Shown piece after piece: positions 1 through 7,209 of a stretch of DNA of 10,193 nucleotides (position 1 is its first letter; each line of letters opens with the position of its first letter). A program made the position numbers and the translations under genes. Below the pieces are notes generated by a model that worked only from the letters and a program-made list of their open reading frames with translations, did not search any database and had not been told where the DNA came from. The stretch covers positions 1 through 10,193 of the forward strand of contig CANQFH010000037.1 of assembly GCA_947598425.1 (NCBI GenBank). The letters are read 5' to 3'. The stretch comes from an uncultured Bacilli bacterium. GTDB taxonomy: Bacteria > Bacillota_I > Bacilli_A > RF39 > UBA660.

Positions 1-1
1 A

Positions 2-1504
2 GATGCTTTCTTATTAGCTTTAAAAAAATCTTTAAAATTATTTAATTATCATAATATATTATTACCTTTTTTAGTTTTATTTTTAATTCCTTTTCTAAAT
101 ATTGGTATTACTTCTAGCTTTATATCAACCATCTCTATCCCAGAATTTATTATGGACTTTATTACTCATAATAATCTTTTATTAGCATTATATATTGTCT
201 TCATAATTATTTTAGCTATTATTTTATTTAGATGGTTATATGCTACTCATTATTATGTATTAGAAGATTGTGGCTTTAGGGAAGCTCGTAAAAAGAGTAT
301 TAATTTAAGTAGAAGAGAAAAATTCAAAGATTTATTATGTTTTATTGGTGTTCAAATACTTTTAATTATAATATCTTTAGTATTTATATTATTAAGTATT
401 TTCTTAATTTATTTATTATATAAGTTATTGGGTAATAATATTTTAAGTAGTATGTTTATTACTATTATCTGGTTATTTATATTAATAACTAATATTGTCT
501 TATTATTACTAGCCACTCCGTTAAGTTACGCCGTAGTTAGTTCTTTATATTATTCTCATAAAGAGAAGAAGCATGAAAAAATAAAACATGTCAAAATTAA
601 AGAAATGAGTAAGAAGAATCAAAAAAGAATGAATATTTTTAAATTAGCCCTTGTTATTTTAGTTATCTTAAGTGGGACATTCTTTACTTATTCTTTATTA
701 CATAATAAGTATGATTTAAAGATAGAGTATATAAGAACGATGAATGTTACGGCTCATAGAGGGGCTAGTGTGAATTATCCTGAAAATACCATGGCAGCTT
801 TTGTAGGAGCTAAAGAAGAAGGTGCTGATTGGATAGAACTTGATGTGCAACAAACTAAAGATAAACAATTAATTGTTCTTCATGATACAAATTTAAAGAG
901 AACTACTGGAGTAAATAAAAATACTTGGGAAGTAGATTATGATTATATTCAAACTCTTGATGCTGGTAGTTTCTTTAGTAAAGAATTTAAAGGTGAAAGA
1001 ATTCCTTTATTAGAGGATGTTATTAAGTTTGCTAAAGATAATAATATGAAGTTAAATATTGAATTAAAACCAACTGGTAGAGAAGTTAATTTTGAAAGGG
1101 ATGTTGTTGATGTCATTAATAAATATAATTTTCAAGATAATTGTGTAGTCACTAGTCAAAATTATGCTGTTTTAGAAAATATTAAGAAAGTAGATCAAAA
1201 TATTAAGACAGTTTATGTAATGAGTTTTGCTTATGGGGATATTACTAATTTAGAAGCATCAGATAGCTTTAGTGTGGAAGCCTCTAGTGTTAATAAAGTA
1301 TTAGTTAAAAAAGTCCATAATGAAGGTAAAGAATTATATGCTTGGACAGTTAATACTAAAGAGAGCATTAATAAAATGATTAATTTAAATGTTGATAATA
1401 TTATAACCGATAATATTTTATTGGCTAAAGAAGAGATATATAAAAGTAAGACAAGTAATATTATTCAAGAATATCTAAAGTATATTAATAAATTATTTGG
1501 TTAA
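2..1504 (+). CDS. Glycerophosphodiester phosphodiesterase with N-terminal membrane domain (5' end cut by window)
   Basis: The enzyme would hydrolyse glycerophosphodiesters to glycerol-3-phosphate and an alcohol, with its catalytic domain tethered to the membrane. The reading frame is open from base 2, so the ATG at 152 is almost certainly internal: the 50 codons before it are strongly hydrophobic and continue the same membrane region. About 500 residues are visible. The first ~185 hold several membrane segments resembling the GPDPase membrane domain (PF10110-type), with a basic linker and a last TM at about 213-231. The GDPD barrel follows. Counting from base 2, H252-R253, E261-N262, E279 and D281, and H294-D295 match the HR / EN / ExD / HD metal and catalytic motifs of the family. 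ELKP and the late W-T-V-N block also fit. The C-terminus looks complete. The gene is separated from the ABC pair by 63 bases and a candidate promoter. Membrane-anchored homologues are often discussed in lipid or lipoteichoic-acid turnover; the substrate here is unknown. Confidence 0.9.
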   Translation, partial: DAFLLALKKSLKLFNYHNILLPFLVLFLIPFLNIGITSSFISTISIPEFIMDFITHNNLLLALYIVFIIILAIILFRWLYATHYYVLEDCGFREARKKSINLSRREKFKDLLCFIGVQILLIIISLVFILLSIFLIYLLYKLLGNNILSSMFITIIWLFILITNIVLLLLATPLSYAVVSSLYYSHKEKKHEKIKHVKIKEMSKKNQKRMNIFKLALVILVILSGTFFTYSLLHNKYDLKIEYIRTMNVTAHRGASVNYPENTMAAFVGAKEEGADWIELDVQQTKDKQLIVLHDTNLKRTTGVNKNTWEVDYDYIQTLDAGSFFSKEFKGERIPLLEDVIKFAKDNNMKLNIELKPTGREVNFERDVVDVINKYNFQDNCVVTSQNYAVLENIKKVDQNIKTVYVMSFAYGDITNLEASDSFSVEASSVNKVLVKKVHNEGKELYAWTVNTKESINKMINLNVDNIITDNILLAKEEIYKSKTSNIIQEYLKYINKLFG

Positions 1505-1515
1505 AAAATTATTTC

Positions 1516-1533
1516 GTAACTTAGTTGTAACTT
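1516..1533 (+). promoter_or_regulatory. Direct repeat GTAACTT-N4-GTAACTT, candidate response-regulator site
   Basis: Two perfect 7-base copies, GTAACTT at 1516-1522 and 1527-1533, lie 11 bases apart start to start (one helical turn). They end 8 bases before the -10 box of the ABC operon, where a -35 box would normally sit. OmpR-family regulators commonly bind direct repeats with about 10-11 base spacing at such activator-dependent promoters, and a regulator of that family is encoded at 4814. The repeat is seen; its binding partner is inferred. Confidence 0.5.
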
Positions 1534-1541
1534 TTTATGAG

Positions 1542-1547
1542 TATAAT
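1542..1547 (+). promoter_or_regulatory. Candidate -10 box TATAAT of the ABC operon
   Basis: This is a perfect TATAAT, 20 bases before the ATG at 1568. No acceptable -35 hexamer lies 16-18 bases upstream, which fits an activated promoter. The predicted start near 1554 would put the ribosome site GAGGTG (1555-1560) at the very 5' end of the transcript. Confidence 0.55.
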
Positions 1548-1567
1548 GTTATTAGAGGTGAAAAGTT

Positions 1568-2230
1568 ATGGAAATCTTAAGAGTAGAAAAATTAACTAAA
1601 ATATATGGGAAAGATACTACTAAAGTAGTAGCTTTAGATAATGTATCTTTTTCAGTGGAAAAGGGAGAATTTGTAGCCATAGTAGGTGCAAGTGGTAGTG
1701 GTAAATCTACTTTACTTCATTTAATCGGAGGCTTAGATCGACCTACTAGTGGTAAAGTTTATATTGATGGTGTTGATATCTTTAGTTTTAATAGTGATAA
1801 AATGGCTATCTTTAGAAGAAGACAAGTGGGTTTAATTTATCAATTTTATAATTTAATACCAATTTTAAATGTTGTTGAAAATATTACCTTACCTTTAAGT
1901 TTAGATAATCGGAAAATAGATCAAGATAAAATAAATGAAATGTTAAAATTATTAGGATTAGAAAAAAGAAAAAATCATTTACCGAATGAACTTTCTGGTG
2001 GTGAACAACAAAGAACTAGTATTGGCAGAGCCCTAATAACTAATCCAACTTTAATATTAGCAGATGAACCAACAGGTAATTTAGATAGTAAATCTAGTGA
2101 TGAAATAGTAGCGCTTTTAAAAAAATCTAATAAAGAATTAAAACAAACTATTATTATGATTACTCATAATATGGAAATAGCTAAATGTGCTGATCGAATT
2201 ATTCGTATCGAAGATGGCCATATAGTATAA
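1568..2230 (+). CDS. ABC transporter ATP-binding protein (MacB/LolD/BceA-type)
   Basis: This is the cytoplasmic ATPase subunit that powers the FtsX-type permease encoded immediately downstream. The 220-residue length is typical of the MacB/LolD/BceA-like (type VII, mechanotransmission) ATPases. All catalytic motifs are intact: Walker A GASGSGKST at 40-48, Q-loop Gln92 (in IYQFYNLIP), signature LSGGEQQR at 142-149, Walker B LILADE at 162-167 followed by PTGNLD, and H-loop His200. The start ATG has GAGGTG eight bases upstream. The stop is 10 bases before the permease start, whose ribosome site GGGTGAT begins right after the TAA, so the two are co-transcribed. The substrate cannot be read from the ATPase; antimicrobial peptide, lipoprotein or envelope-lipid handling are the family options. 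Confidence 0.95.
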   Translation: MEILRVEKLTKIYGKDTTKVVALDNVSFSVEKGEFVAIVGASGSGKSTLLHLIGGLDRPTSGKVYIDGVDIFSFNSDKMAIFRRRQVGLIYQFYNLIPILNVVENITLPLSLDNRKIDQDKINEMLKLLGLEKRKNHLPNELSGGEQQRTSIGRALITNPTLILADEPTGNLDSKSSDEIVALLKKSNKELKQTIIMITHNMEIAKCADRIIRIEDGHIV

Positions 2231-2240
2231 GGGTGATATT

Positions 2241-4763
2241 ATGAGTTTATTAAATAAATTAACTATTAAAAATTTAAATTTAAATAGAAAAAGAACGATA
2301 GTTACAATCATAGGAATTATTTTATCAGTAGCGCTAATCGCGGCAGTATCTAGCTTATATTCTAGTGCTGTTGCTTCTTTAATTAGTTTTGAAGTAAAAG
2401 AAAAAGGTAATTATCATTTTGCGTTGTATAATGTTGATAGATCATATTTAGAAAAGTTAAATAACAATAGAAGTATTGATAATTATTATATAACTGAGAA
2501 TATTGGTTATGCTAAAATAGCTAGTAAAAATCCTAGTAAACCTTATGCTTTTATTAAATCATTTAATAATGAAAGCTTAAAAGAACTAAGTATTAGTTTA
2601 ACTACGGGAAGAATGCCTCAAAATGATTCTGAAATAGTGATTCCTACTCATTTAAGAACTAATGGTAGAGTAGAATATCAAGTAGGTGATGAAATAACTT
2701 TAGAAATAGGAGATAGAGTTTATGGTAGTGATCAATTAACTCAAATAAATCCTTATGTTGAATGCCAAAATGATGAATGTAAATACCAGGAAGATATTAT
2801 TAATACCACTAAAAAGACATATAAAATAGTAGGGATTATCAATAGACCTTCTAACAGTGTGGAATCATATTCTGCTCCAGGTTATACTTTTATTACTTAT
2901 AATAGTGATAATGTTCAATCCAATGTTGATGTTTACATTAATTTGAATAAAAAAGGTTTAAATAATTATGAGACTGTTCTTATTGGATTATTAAAAGATC
3001 ATGAATATGAATATAAATTAAATTCTTATTTGATATCCTTACAAACTAATCCATTAACTGATGAAAATATAAGTGGTTTAGGTACAGTAGTAGTAATTGT
3101 TTGTATCATTATTATTATCACTTCAGTTTTCTGTATTAAGAATAGTTTTGATATTTCTATAACAGAAAAGATTAAACAATATGGGATGTTAATTAGTATT
3201 GGAGCCACTAAAAAACAAATTAAAAAGAATGTCTTTTATGAAGCCACTATTTTAGGGGCCATTGGGATTCCTTTAGGTATTATTGGTGGTATATTGGCAT
3301 CATATATTTTAATTATTATTAGTAATCTTTTGTTAAAAGAAATTCTTACTGAAAACTTATTATTAGTCTTTAAATTCTCTTTCATTCCTATTATAATAGC
3401 CATCATTTTAGGTATTGTTACCATTTATTTATCAGCCTTAAGAAGTGCCAATAAAGCTAGTAGGATATCTCCAATTGCGTCAATTAGAAATAGTGCTAAT
3501 ATTAAGATTAAAAAATTAAATTGTCCGAAGATTATCTCTAAACTATTTGGTATTGGTGGCGAAATATCTTATAAAAATTTAAAAAGAAATAAAAGAAAAT
3601 ATCGTACTACTGTTATTTCTATTATTGTTTCTGTTTCCATCTTTATTGCGTTATCTTATTTCATGAGTATGGCTTTTCAATCTATTAAAAGTGAAGTTAA
3701 TTATAAAGAATATAATTTAGTATTACGAACTTCTGCTAATAAAGATGATCCTTTATATATAAAATCTTTAGATACCGTTAATTTTCCTAATATTAATGAT
3801 TATACTATCCATAGAAGTGATTTAATATATATAGAAAAACCACAGTATGATAAAGATTATCCTGATGTTTTACATGAAGACGAAGAGATTATTTATATTG
3901 TAGCTTTAGGTGATCATGAATATCAAAAATATATTAGAAAATTAAATTTAAATTATGAAGATGTTAAAGATAAAGGAATATTAATCGATGATGTTTATTA
4001 TTCTTTATATAATGAAGATGAAACCCAAACAATAGAGTATCATACCCGAAAATTAGCCTATCTTAAAAATGAAATAATTAATGGGATTACTAATAAAAAT
4101 AAATCTTTGAATATTGAAATTGCAAAAATTACTGATTTAAGACCTTTTGGTTTTAGTGATAGCGTTTATCAAAGTATGTTAGTAATAAGTGATGAATATT
4201 TTGATAATAATTTTGAAACTGAGGGATTAATTATTTATTATGATGCTAAAAATCCTACAGTTACTCAAGATAAAATAGAAGAGTATTTAAAAGATGAAGA
4301 TGACGATATATATATAAATAATTATGAAGAAAATTATAATATAATGAAAAATTTGTTTACTTTAGTAGGTATCTTCTTATATGGCTTTATAATTGTAATT
4401 ATTTTAATTGGTATTACAAATATCTTTAATACAATTACTACTAATATGGAATTAAGAAGAAATGAATTTGCCATGTTAAAATCAATTGGTATGACTACTA
4501 AAGAATTTAAGAGAATGATTAGATTAGAAAGTATCTTTATGGGATTAAAATCTTTATTCATTGGCATTCCTATTGGATTAATTCTATCATATATTATCTT
4601 TAATGCTCTAAAAACTCGAGGTGAGGTTTTTAAAATACCATATTTATCTATCTTAATCACAATAATTGCTGTATATCTATTAATAACTCTTATTATGCAT
4701 TATTCTTTAAAGAAAATAAATAAACAAAATACTATAGAAACAATTCGTAATGAAAATATTTAA
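2241..4763 (+). CDS. FtsX-family ABC permease with two large outer domains (8 TM)
   Basis: This is the membrane subunit of the ABC pair. Hydrophobicity suggests eight TM segments near residues 19-39, 281-302, 335-358, 377-400, 456-478, 708-730, 768-790 and 800-820. They form two FtsX-like halves, each preceded by an extracytoplasmic domain of about 230-240 residues (40-280 and 479-707). The FtsX hallmark segments appear twice, around KQYGMLISIGATKKQ (313-327) and NEFAMLKSIGMTTKE (741-755). Basic residues 13-18 and 449-454 precede TM1 and TM5. This duplicated 8-TM plan differs from BceB, which has 10 TM and a single outer domain. The only outer-face cysteines are C175 and C180, able to form a disulfide. 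The second outer domain is rich in Asp, Glu and Tyr. The stop codon overlaps the start of a hairpin terminator. Probable roles are peptide export, resistance, or envelope-component extraction under the adjacent two-component system. Confidence 0.92.
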   Translation: MSLLNKLTIKNLNLNRKRTIVTIIGIILSVALIAAVSSLYSSAVASLISFEVKEKGNYHFALYNVDRSYLEKLNNNRSIDNYYITENIGYAKIASKNPSKPYAFIKSFNNESLKELSISLTTGRMPQNDSEIVIPTHLRTNGRVEYQVGDEITLEIGDRVYGSDQLTQINPYVECQNDECKYQEDIINTTKKTYKIVGIINRPSNSVESYSAPGYTFITYNSDNVQSNVDVYINLNKKGLNNYETVLIGLLKDHEYEYKLNSYLISLQTNPLTDENISGLGTVVVIVCIIIIITSVFCIKNSFDISITEKIKQYGMLISIGATKKQIKKNVFYEATILGAIGIPLGIIGGILASYILIIISNLLLKEILTENLLLVFKFSFIPIIIAIILGIVTIYLSALRSANKASRISPIASIRNSANIKIKKLNCPKIISKLFGIGGEISYKNLKRNKRKYRTTVISIIVSVSIFIALSYFMSMAFQSIKSEVNYKEYNLVLRTSANKDDPLYIKSLDTVNFPNINDYTIHRSDLIYIEKPQYDKDYPDVLHEDEEIIYIVALGDHEYQKYIRKLNLNYEDVKDKGILIDDVYYSLYNEDETQTIEYHTRKLAYLKNEIINGITNKNKSLNIEIAKITDLRPFGFSDSVYQSMLVISDEYFDNNFETEGLIIYYDAKNPTVTQDKIEEYLKDEDDDIYINNYEENYNIMKNLFTLVGIFLYGFIIVIILIGITNIFNTITTNMELRRNEFAMLKSIGMTTKEFKRMIRLESIFMGLKSLFIGIPIGLILSYIIFNALKTRGEVFKIPYLSILITIIAVYLLITLIMHYSLKKINKQNTIETIRNENI

Positions 4764-4781
4764 AAGGCTTTAAGCCTTTTT
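4762..4781 (+). terminator. Small intrinsic terminator after the ABC pair
   Basis: AAAAGGC (4762-4768) pairs with GCCTTTT (4774-4780) around a 5-base loop, followed by a run of five T ending at 4781. The first stem bases are the stop codon's own As. With only three G-C pairs it may be leaky, allowing read-through into the regulator genes. Confidence 0.65.
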
Positions 4782-4782
4782 A

Positions 4783-4791
4783 TGTTATAAT
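4783..4791 (+). promoter_or_regulatory. Extended -10 promoter TGTTATAAT of the regulator-kinase operon
   Basis: A TGn motif (4783-4785) is fused to a perfect TATAAT (4786-4791), 22 bases before the ATG at 4814. No good -35 exists because that position falls inside the terminator hairpin; an extended -10 can work without one. The predicted transcript starts near 4798. Confidence 0.6.
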
Positions 4792-4813
4792 AAATAGAAG
4801 AAAGGTTATTTAT

Positions 4814-5464
4814 ATGAATATTTTATTAATTGAGGATAATTTAACTATAGCTAAAGGATTACAATACACTTTTTCAAAAATGAATTATAATTTAATCTGG
4901 GCTGATTCTATTAAAAGCGCTAATAATTATTTAAATAATGATCTTAATTTAATAATATTAGATGTGATGTTACCTGATGGTAATGGTTTTACTTATTTAG
5001 AAAATAAATTAAGAAAGTTAAATATTCCGGTAATTATCCTTACTGCTAAAGATGAAGAAGATGATATTGTTAAGGGATTAAATTTAGCTGAAGATTATCT
5101 AACTAAACCTTTTAGTACTAAAGAATTATTAGCAAGAGTTAATAAAATATTATTAAGAATTGAAAAGAAAAATATTATTAAGATTCAAGATATATCTTAT
5201 GATTTAGATAAAATGATAGTTAAAAAGAATAATGAAATTATTTTATTATCTCCAATTGAATTACATTTATTAAATACTTTATTTATTAATATTAATCATG
5301 TGGTATCACGTAATAAAATATTAGATATTATTTTTGAAGTTACTGGTAATGATGTAAGTGATCATACAGTAACAGTTTATTTTAAAAGAATCAGAGAGAA
5401 GTTAGGTAGTGATATTATCAAAACTATTAAGGGAGTAGGTTATTTAATTGAAGATGAAAAATAA
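4814..5464 (+). CDS. OmpR/PhoB-family response regulator
   Basis: This is a DNA-binding response regulator that would be phosphorylated by the kinase encoded directly downstream. The receiver domain spans residues 1 to about 115: acidic pocket E7/D8, phospho-acceptor D50 (LIILDVMLPDG), T77 and K98 (TKPF). The usual GADDY motif before TKPF is one residue shorter here (LAEDY, 91-95). A winged-helix domain follows at about 120-213, with the family's SPIELHLLNTL, recognition-helix region DHTVTVYFKRIREKL, and C-terminal KGVGYLIE wing. At 216 residues it is slightly shorter than typical. The ribosome site GAAAGG is eight bases before the ATG. The 3' end overlaps the kinase start, so the pair is translationally coupled. 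A likely target is the ABC promoter with the GTAACTT repeat at 1516-1533 (inference); self-regulation is not obvious, as no such repeat precedes this gene. Confidence 0.95.
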   Translation: MNILLIEDNLTIAKGLQYTFSKMNYNLIWADSIKSANNYLNNDLNLIILDVMLPDGNGFTYLENKLRKLNIPVIILTAKDEEDDIVKGLNLAEDYLTKPFSTKELLARVNKILLRIEKKNIIKIQDISYDLDKMIVKKNNEIILLSPIELHLLNTLFININHVVSRNKILDIIFEVTGNDVSDHTVTVYFKRIREKLGSDIIKTIKGVGYLIEDEK

Positions 5465-6659
5465 AGTTAAATATAAAAAAGCTATTATCTTAAGTATTAT
5501 TTTAACATTAGTATTATTAGTAATATTTATATTATTAAATTATTTAGAATATCTAGAATATACGGTAAATACTAATTATAAATTAAATAGTATAATTAGT
5601 AGTATTAAATCTCAATATCCGAAAGTAAGTGATCAAGAAATTATAGAGATATTTAATAGTAAAAATAATCAAGATTATTTTCTTAAGTATGGTATTTTAA
5701 TAGATAAAGATAATGTTATTAAAGAAAATACTCAAGTATATTATAAATATTTTCTAATTGAAACTTTAATTTTAATTATCATGATTTATCTTATTATAAG
5801 AGTATATCTTAAATATAATAAGAATAAAAGTAAAGAATTATTAGAAATAGCTAAATATTTAGAAGAAATAAATAATAAGAATTATACATTAAATATTGAA
5901 GATTATACTGAAGATGAATTATCAATTTTAAAAAGTGAATTATATAAAGTAACAGTTAGGTTAAAAGAAGCTGCTGAAAACTCGAAACAAGATAAATTAG
6001 AATTAAAAACTTCTTTAGAAGATATTTCCCATCAACTAAAAACTCCCTTAACCTCTATTTTAATTATGCTAGATAATGTTATTGATAATGAAGATATGCC
6101 TAAATCTTTAAGAGAAGAATTTTTAAGAGATATTAAAAGAGAAATATTTAATATTAATTTCTTGGTTCAAAATATTTTAAAATTATCTAAATTTGAATCT
6201 AATACAATTACCTTTGTTAAAGATAAATATAATATTAAAGATATCATAGAAGAAAGTATTCATAATGTAGTTAGTATTAGTGATTTAAAAAATATTAAAA
6301 TAAATATATTAAATAAAGAAGATTATTATTTATTATGTGATTATCATTGGGAAGTTGAAGCATTGACAAATATTTTAAAAAATAGTTTAGAGTATTCTTA
6401 TCAAAATAGTGAAGTTGCTATTAACTATTTAGATAATAAAGTTTATTTAAAAGTAGATATTATTAATTATGGTGTCATGATTAAAGAAGAAGATTTACCT
6501 CATATATTTGAAAGATTTTATACTAAGAATAATAATAAAGATAGTATGGGGATAGGACTTTCTTTAAGTAAGAAAATTATTGAGAAAGATAATGGCAGTA
6601 TCAGTGTTAATAGTAAAGATAGTAAAACTATTTTTACAATAAAGTATTTCAAATACTAG
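5454..6659 (+). CDS. Two-component sensor histidine kinase
   Basis: This membrane sensor kinase of about 401 residues is the partner of the regulator at 4814. TM1 is about residues 10-30 and TM2 about 101-119, framing an outer sensor loop of about 70 residues without cysteines. A linker follows, then the HisKA domain with H193 in ISHQLKTPLTS and the ATPase domain: N-box N306/N310, F352 in IFERFY, and G2 box MGIGLSLSKKI (365-375). The G1 box reads NYGVM where DxGxG is canonical, a change also common in VanS- and GraS-like Firmicute kinases. The sizeable outer loop argues against a BceS/GraS intramembrane sensor. Start choice: the ATG at 5454 overlaps the regulator gene by 11 bases. A TTG at 5448 would add two residues and sits at better spacing from AGGT (5437-5440), so the start is uncertain by two codons. 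Confidence 0.93.
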   Translation: MKNKVKYKKAIILSIILTLVLLVIFILLNYLEYLEYTVNTNYKLNSIISSIKSQYPKVSDQEIIEIFNSKNNQDYFLKYGILIDKDNVIKENTQVYYKYFLIETLILIIMIYLIIRVYLKYNKNKSKELLEIAKYLEEINNKNYTLNIEDYTEDELSILKSELYKVTVRLKEAAENSKQDKLELKTSLEDISHQLKTPLTSILIMLDNVIDNEDMPKSLREEFLRDIKREIFNINFLVQNILKLSKFESNTITFVKDKYNIKDIIEESIHNVVSISDLKNIKINILNKEDYYLLCDYHWEVEALTNILKNSLEYSYQNSEVAINYLDNKVYLKVDIINYGVMIKEEDLPHIFERFYTKNNNKDSMGIGLSLSKKIIEKDNGSISVNSKDSKTIFTIKYFKY

Positions 6660-6668
6660 ATTATCTAG
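6643..6668 (+). repeat. Two abutting perfect palindromes at the kinase gene end
   Basis: AGTATTT-C-AAATACT (6643-6657) overlaps CTAGAT-T-ATCTAG (6656-6668) by two bases, around the kinase TAG stop. The second covers the -35 position of the next promoter. No T-tract follows, so these are not a classical terminator. An operator role is possible, but palindromes this short arise by chance in AT-rich DNA. Confidence 0.35.
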
Positions 6669-6676
6669 ATAATATT

Positions 6677-6685
6677 TGTTAAAAT
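6677..6685 (+). promoter_or_regulatory. Candidate extended -10 promoter TGTTAAAAT
   Basis: A TGn motif (6677-6679) plus TAAAAT (6680-6685) lies 16 bases before the ATG at 6702. The form is the same as before the regulator (4783) and before 8749. No clear -35 is present. The predicted leader is only about 10 bases. Confidence 0.4.
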
Positions 6686-6701
6686 TAATAATGGTGAGAG
6701 T

Positions 6702-7145
6702 ATGAAATTAAGAAAAGAAGCATTATGGGGCATAATAATTTTAATTGTAATTTTAATGGGATTATTAATAATGTTTATAGTAAGGAATAACATGAATGGT
6801 GAATATAAAATTAAATTAAATATTAATGGTAAAGAAGTTAAAGCAACTTTAGTAAAGAATGACACTACTAAAAAATTAATGGAATTATTACCTTTAGATA
6901 TAGAGATGACAGATTTAAATAATAATGAAAAATATTATTTTTTAGATACTTCATTAGATAATGATCCTAAAGATTATACTACTATTAATAAAGGTGATAT
7001 TATGTTATATGGTAAAAATTGTTTGGTAATCTTTTATGAAACATTTACTACTAATTATAAATATACTAAATTAGGTACAATAGATGATCCCAGCATTTTA
7101 GATAATATTGGTAATGATAATATTCAAGTTAAAATTATTAAATAA
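6702..7145 (+). CDS. Membrane-anchored cyclophilin-like fold protein
   Basis: This 147-residue protein has an uncleaved N-terminal TM anchor (about residues 9-28, after a basic MKLRK start) and an outer domain resembling the small bacterial cyclophilin-like family (Cyclophil_like2 / PF18050 type). The diagnostic blocks are KIKLNINGKEVKATLVKN near 37-54, a central LPLDIEMTDLNNNEKYY, GDIMLYGKNCLVIFYETF, and TKLGTIDDP near the end. Most homologues known for this fold are soluble; here the domain would face outside. Members are not established prolyl isomerases, so folding activity is only suggested by the fold. One cysteine lies in GKNC. The ribosome site GGTGAG is unusually close (3 bases) to the ATG; an upstream ATG at 6691 hits TGA at once. 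It sits between a sensor kinase and a group of surface thioredoxin-fold proteins, which suggests an envelope role. Confidence 0.75.
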   Translation: MKLRKEALWGIIILIVILMGLLIMFIVRNNMNGEYKIKLNINGKEVKATLVKNDTTKKLMELLPLDIEMTDLNNNEKYYFLDTSLDNDPKDYTTINKGDIMLYGKNCLVIFYETFTTNYKYTKLGTIDDPSILDNIGNDNIQVKIIK

Positions 7146-7183
7146 AGATGTAAAATTTTATAGCATTTTTCTTAAAAATATTA

Positions 7184-7203
7184 TATATTATATTTGAAAG
7201 GAG
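7184..7203 (+). promoter_or_regulatory. Weak -10 candidate and strong ribosome site before the CSFC thioredoxin
   Basis: TATATT (7184-7189) lies 20 bases before the ATG at 7210, the same spacing as other promoters in the window, but has no convincing -35. AAAGGAG (7197-7203), six bases from the ATG, is the strongest Shine-Dalgarno of the window. Confidence 0.35.
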
Positions 7204-7209
7204 TAGAAA

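Noticed and set aside
152..154. ATG at 152 as the start of the phosphodiesterase
   Set aside because: The frame is open to the window edge, codes further hydrophobic membrane-domain sequence, and no ribosome site precedes this ATG.
1525..1530. TTGTAA as a -35 box for the ABC operon
   Set aside because: The spacer to TATAAT is only 11 bases, too short for a sigma-A promoter; the bases are better explained as part of the GTAACTT repeat.
3026..4660. Minus-strand open frames inside the permease gene (3026-3208, 3236-3424, 4334-4660)
   Set aside because: They are antisense to a well-supported gene, have no ribosome sites or recognisable domains, and their hydrophobic translations mirror the permease TM codons.
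6665..6865. Minus-strand open frame over the start of the cyclophilin-like gene
   Set aside because: It is antisense to a recognised domain protein, with no ribosome site or family resemblance.
7150..7159. TAAAATTTTA palindrome as a terminator after the cyclophilin-like gene
   Set aside because: It has only A-T pairs, no loop and no T-tract; AT-rich chance explains it.
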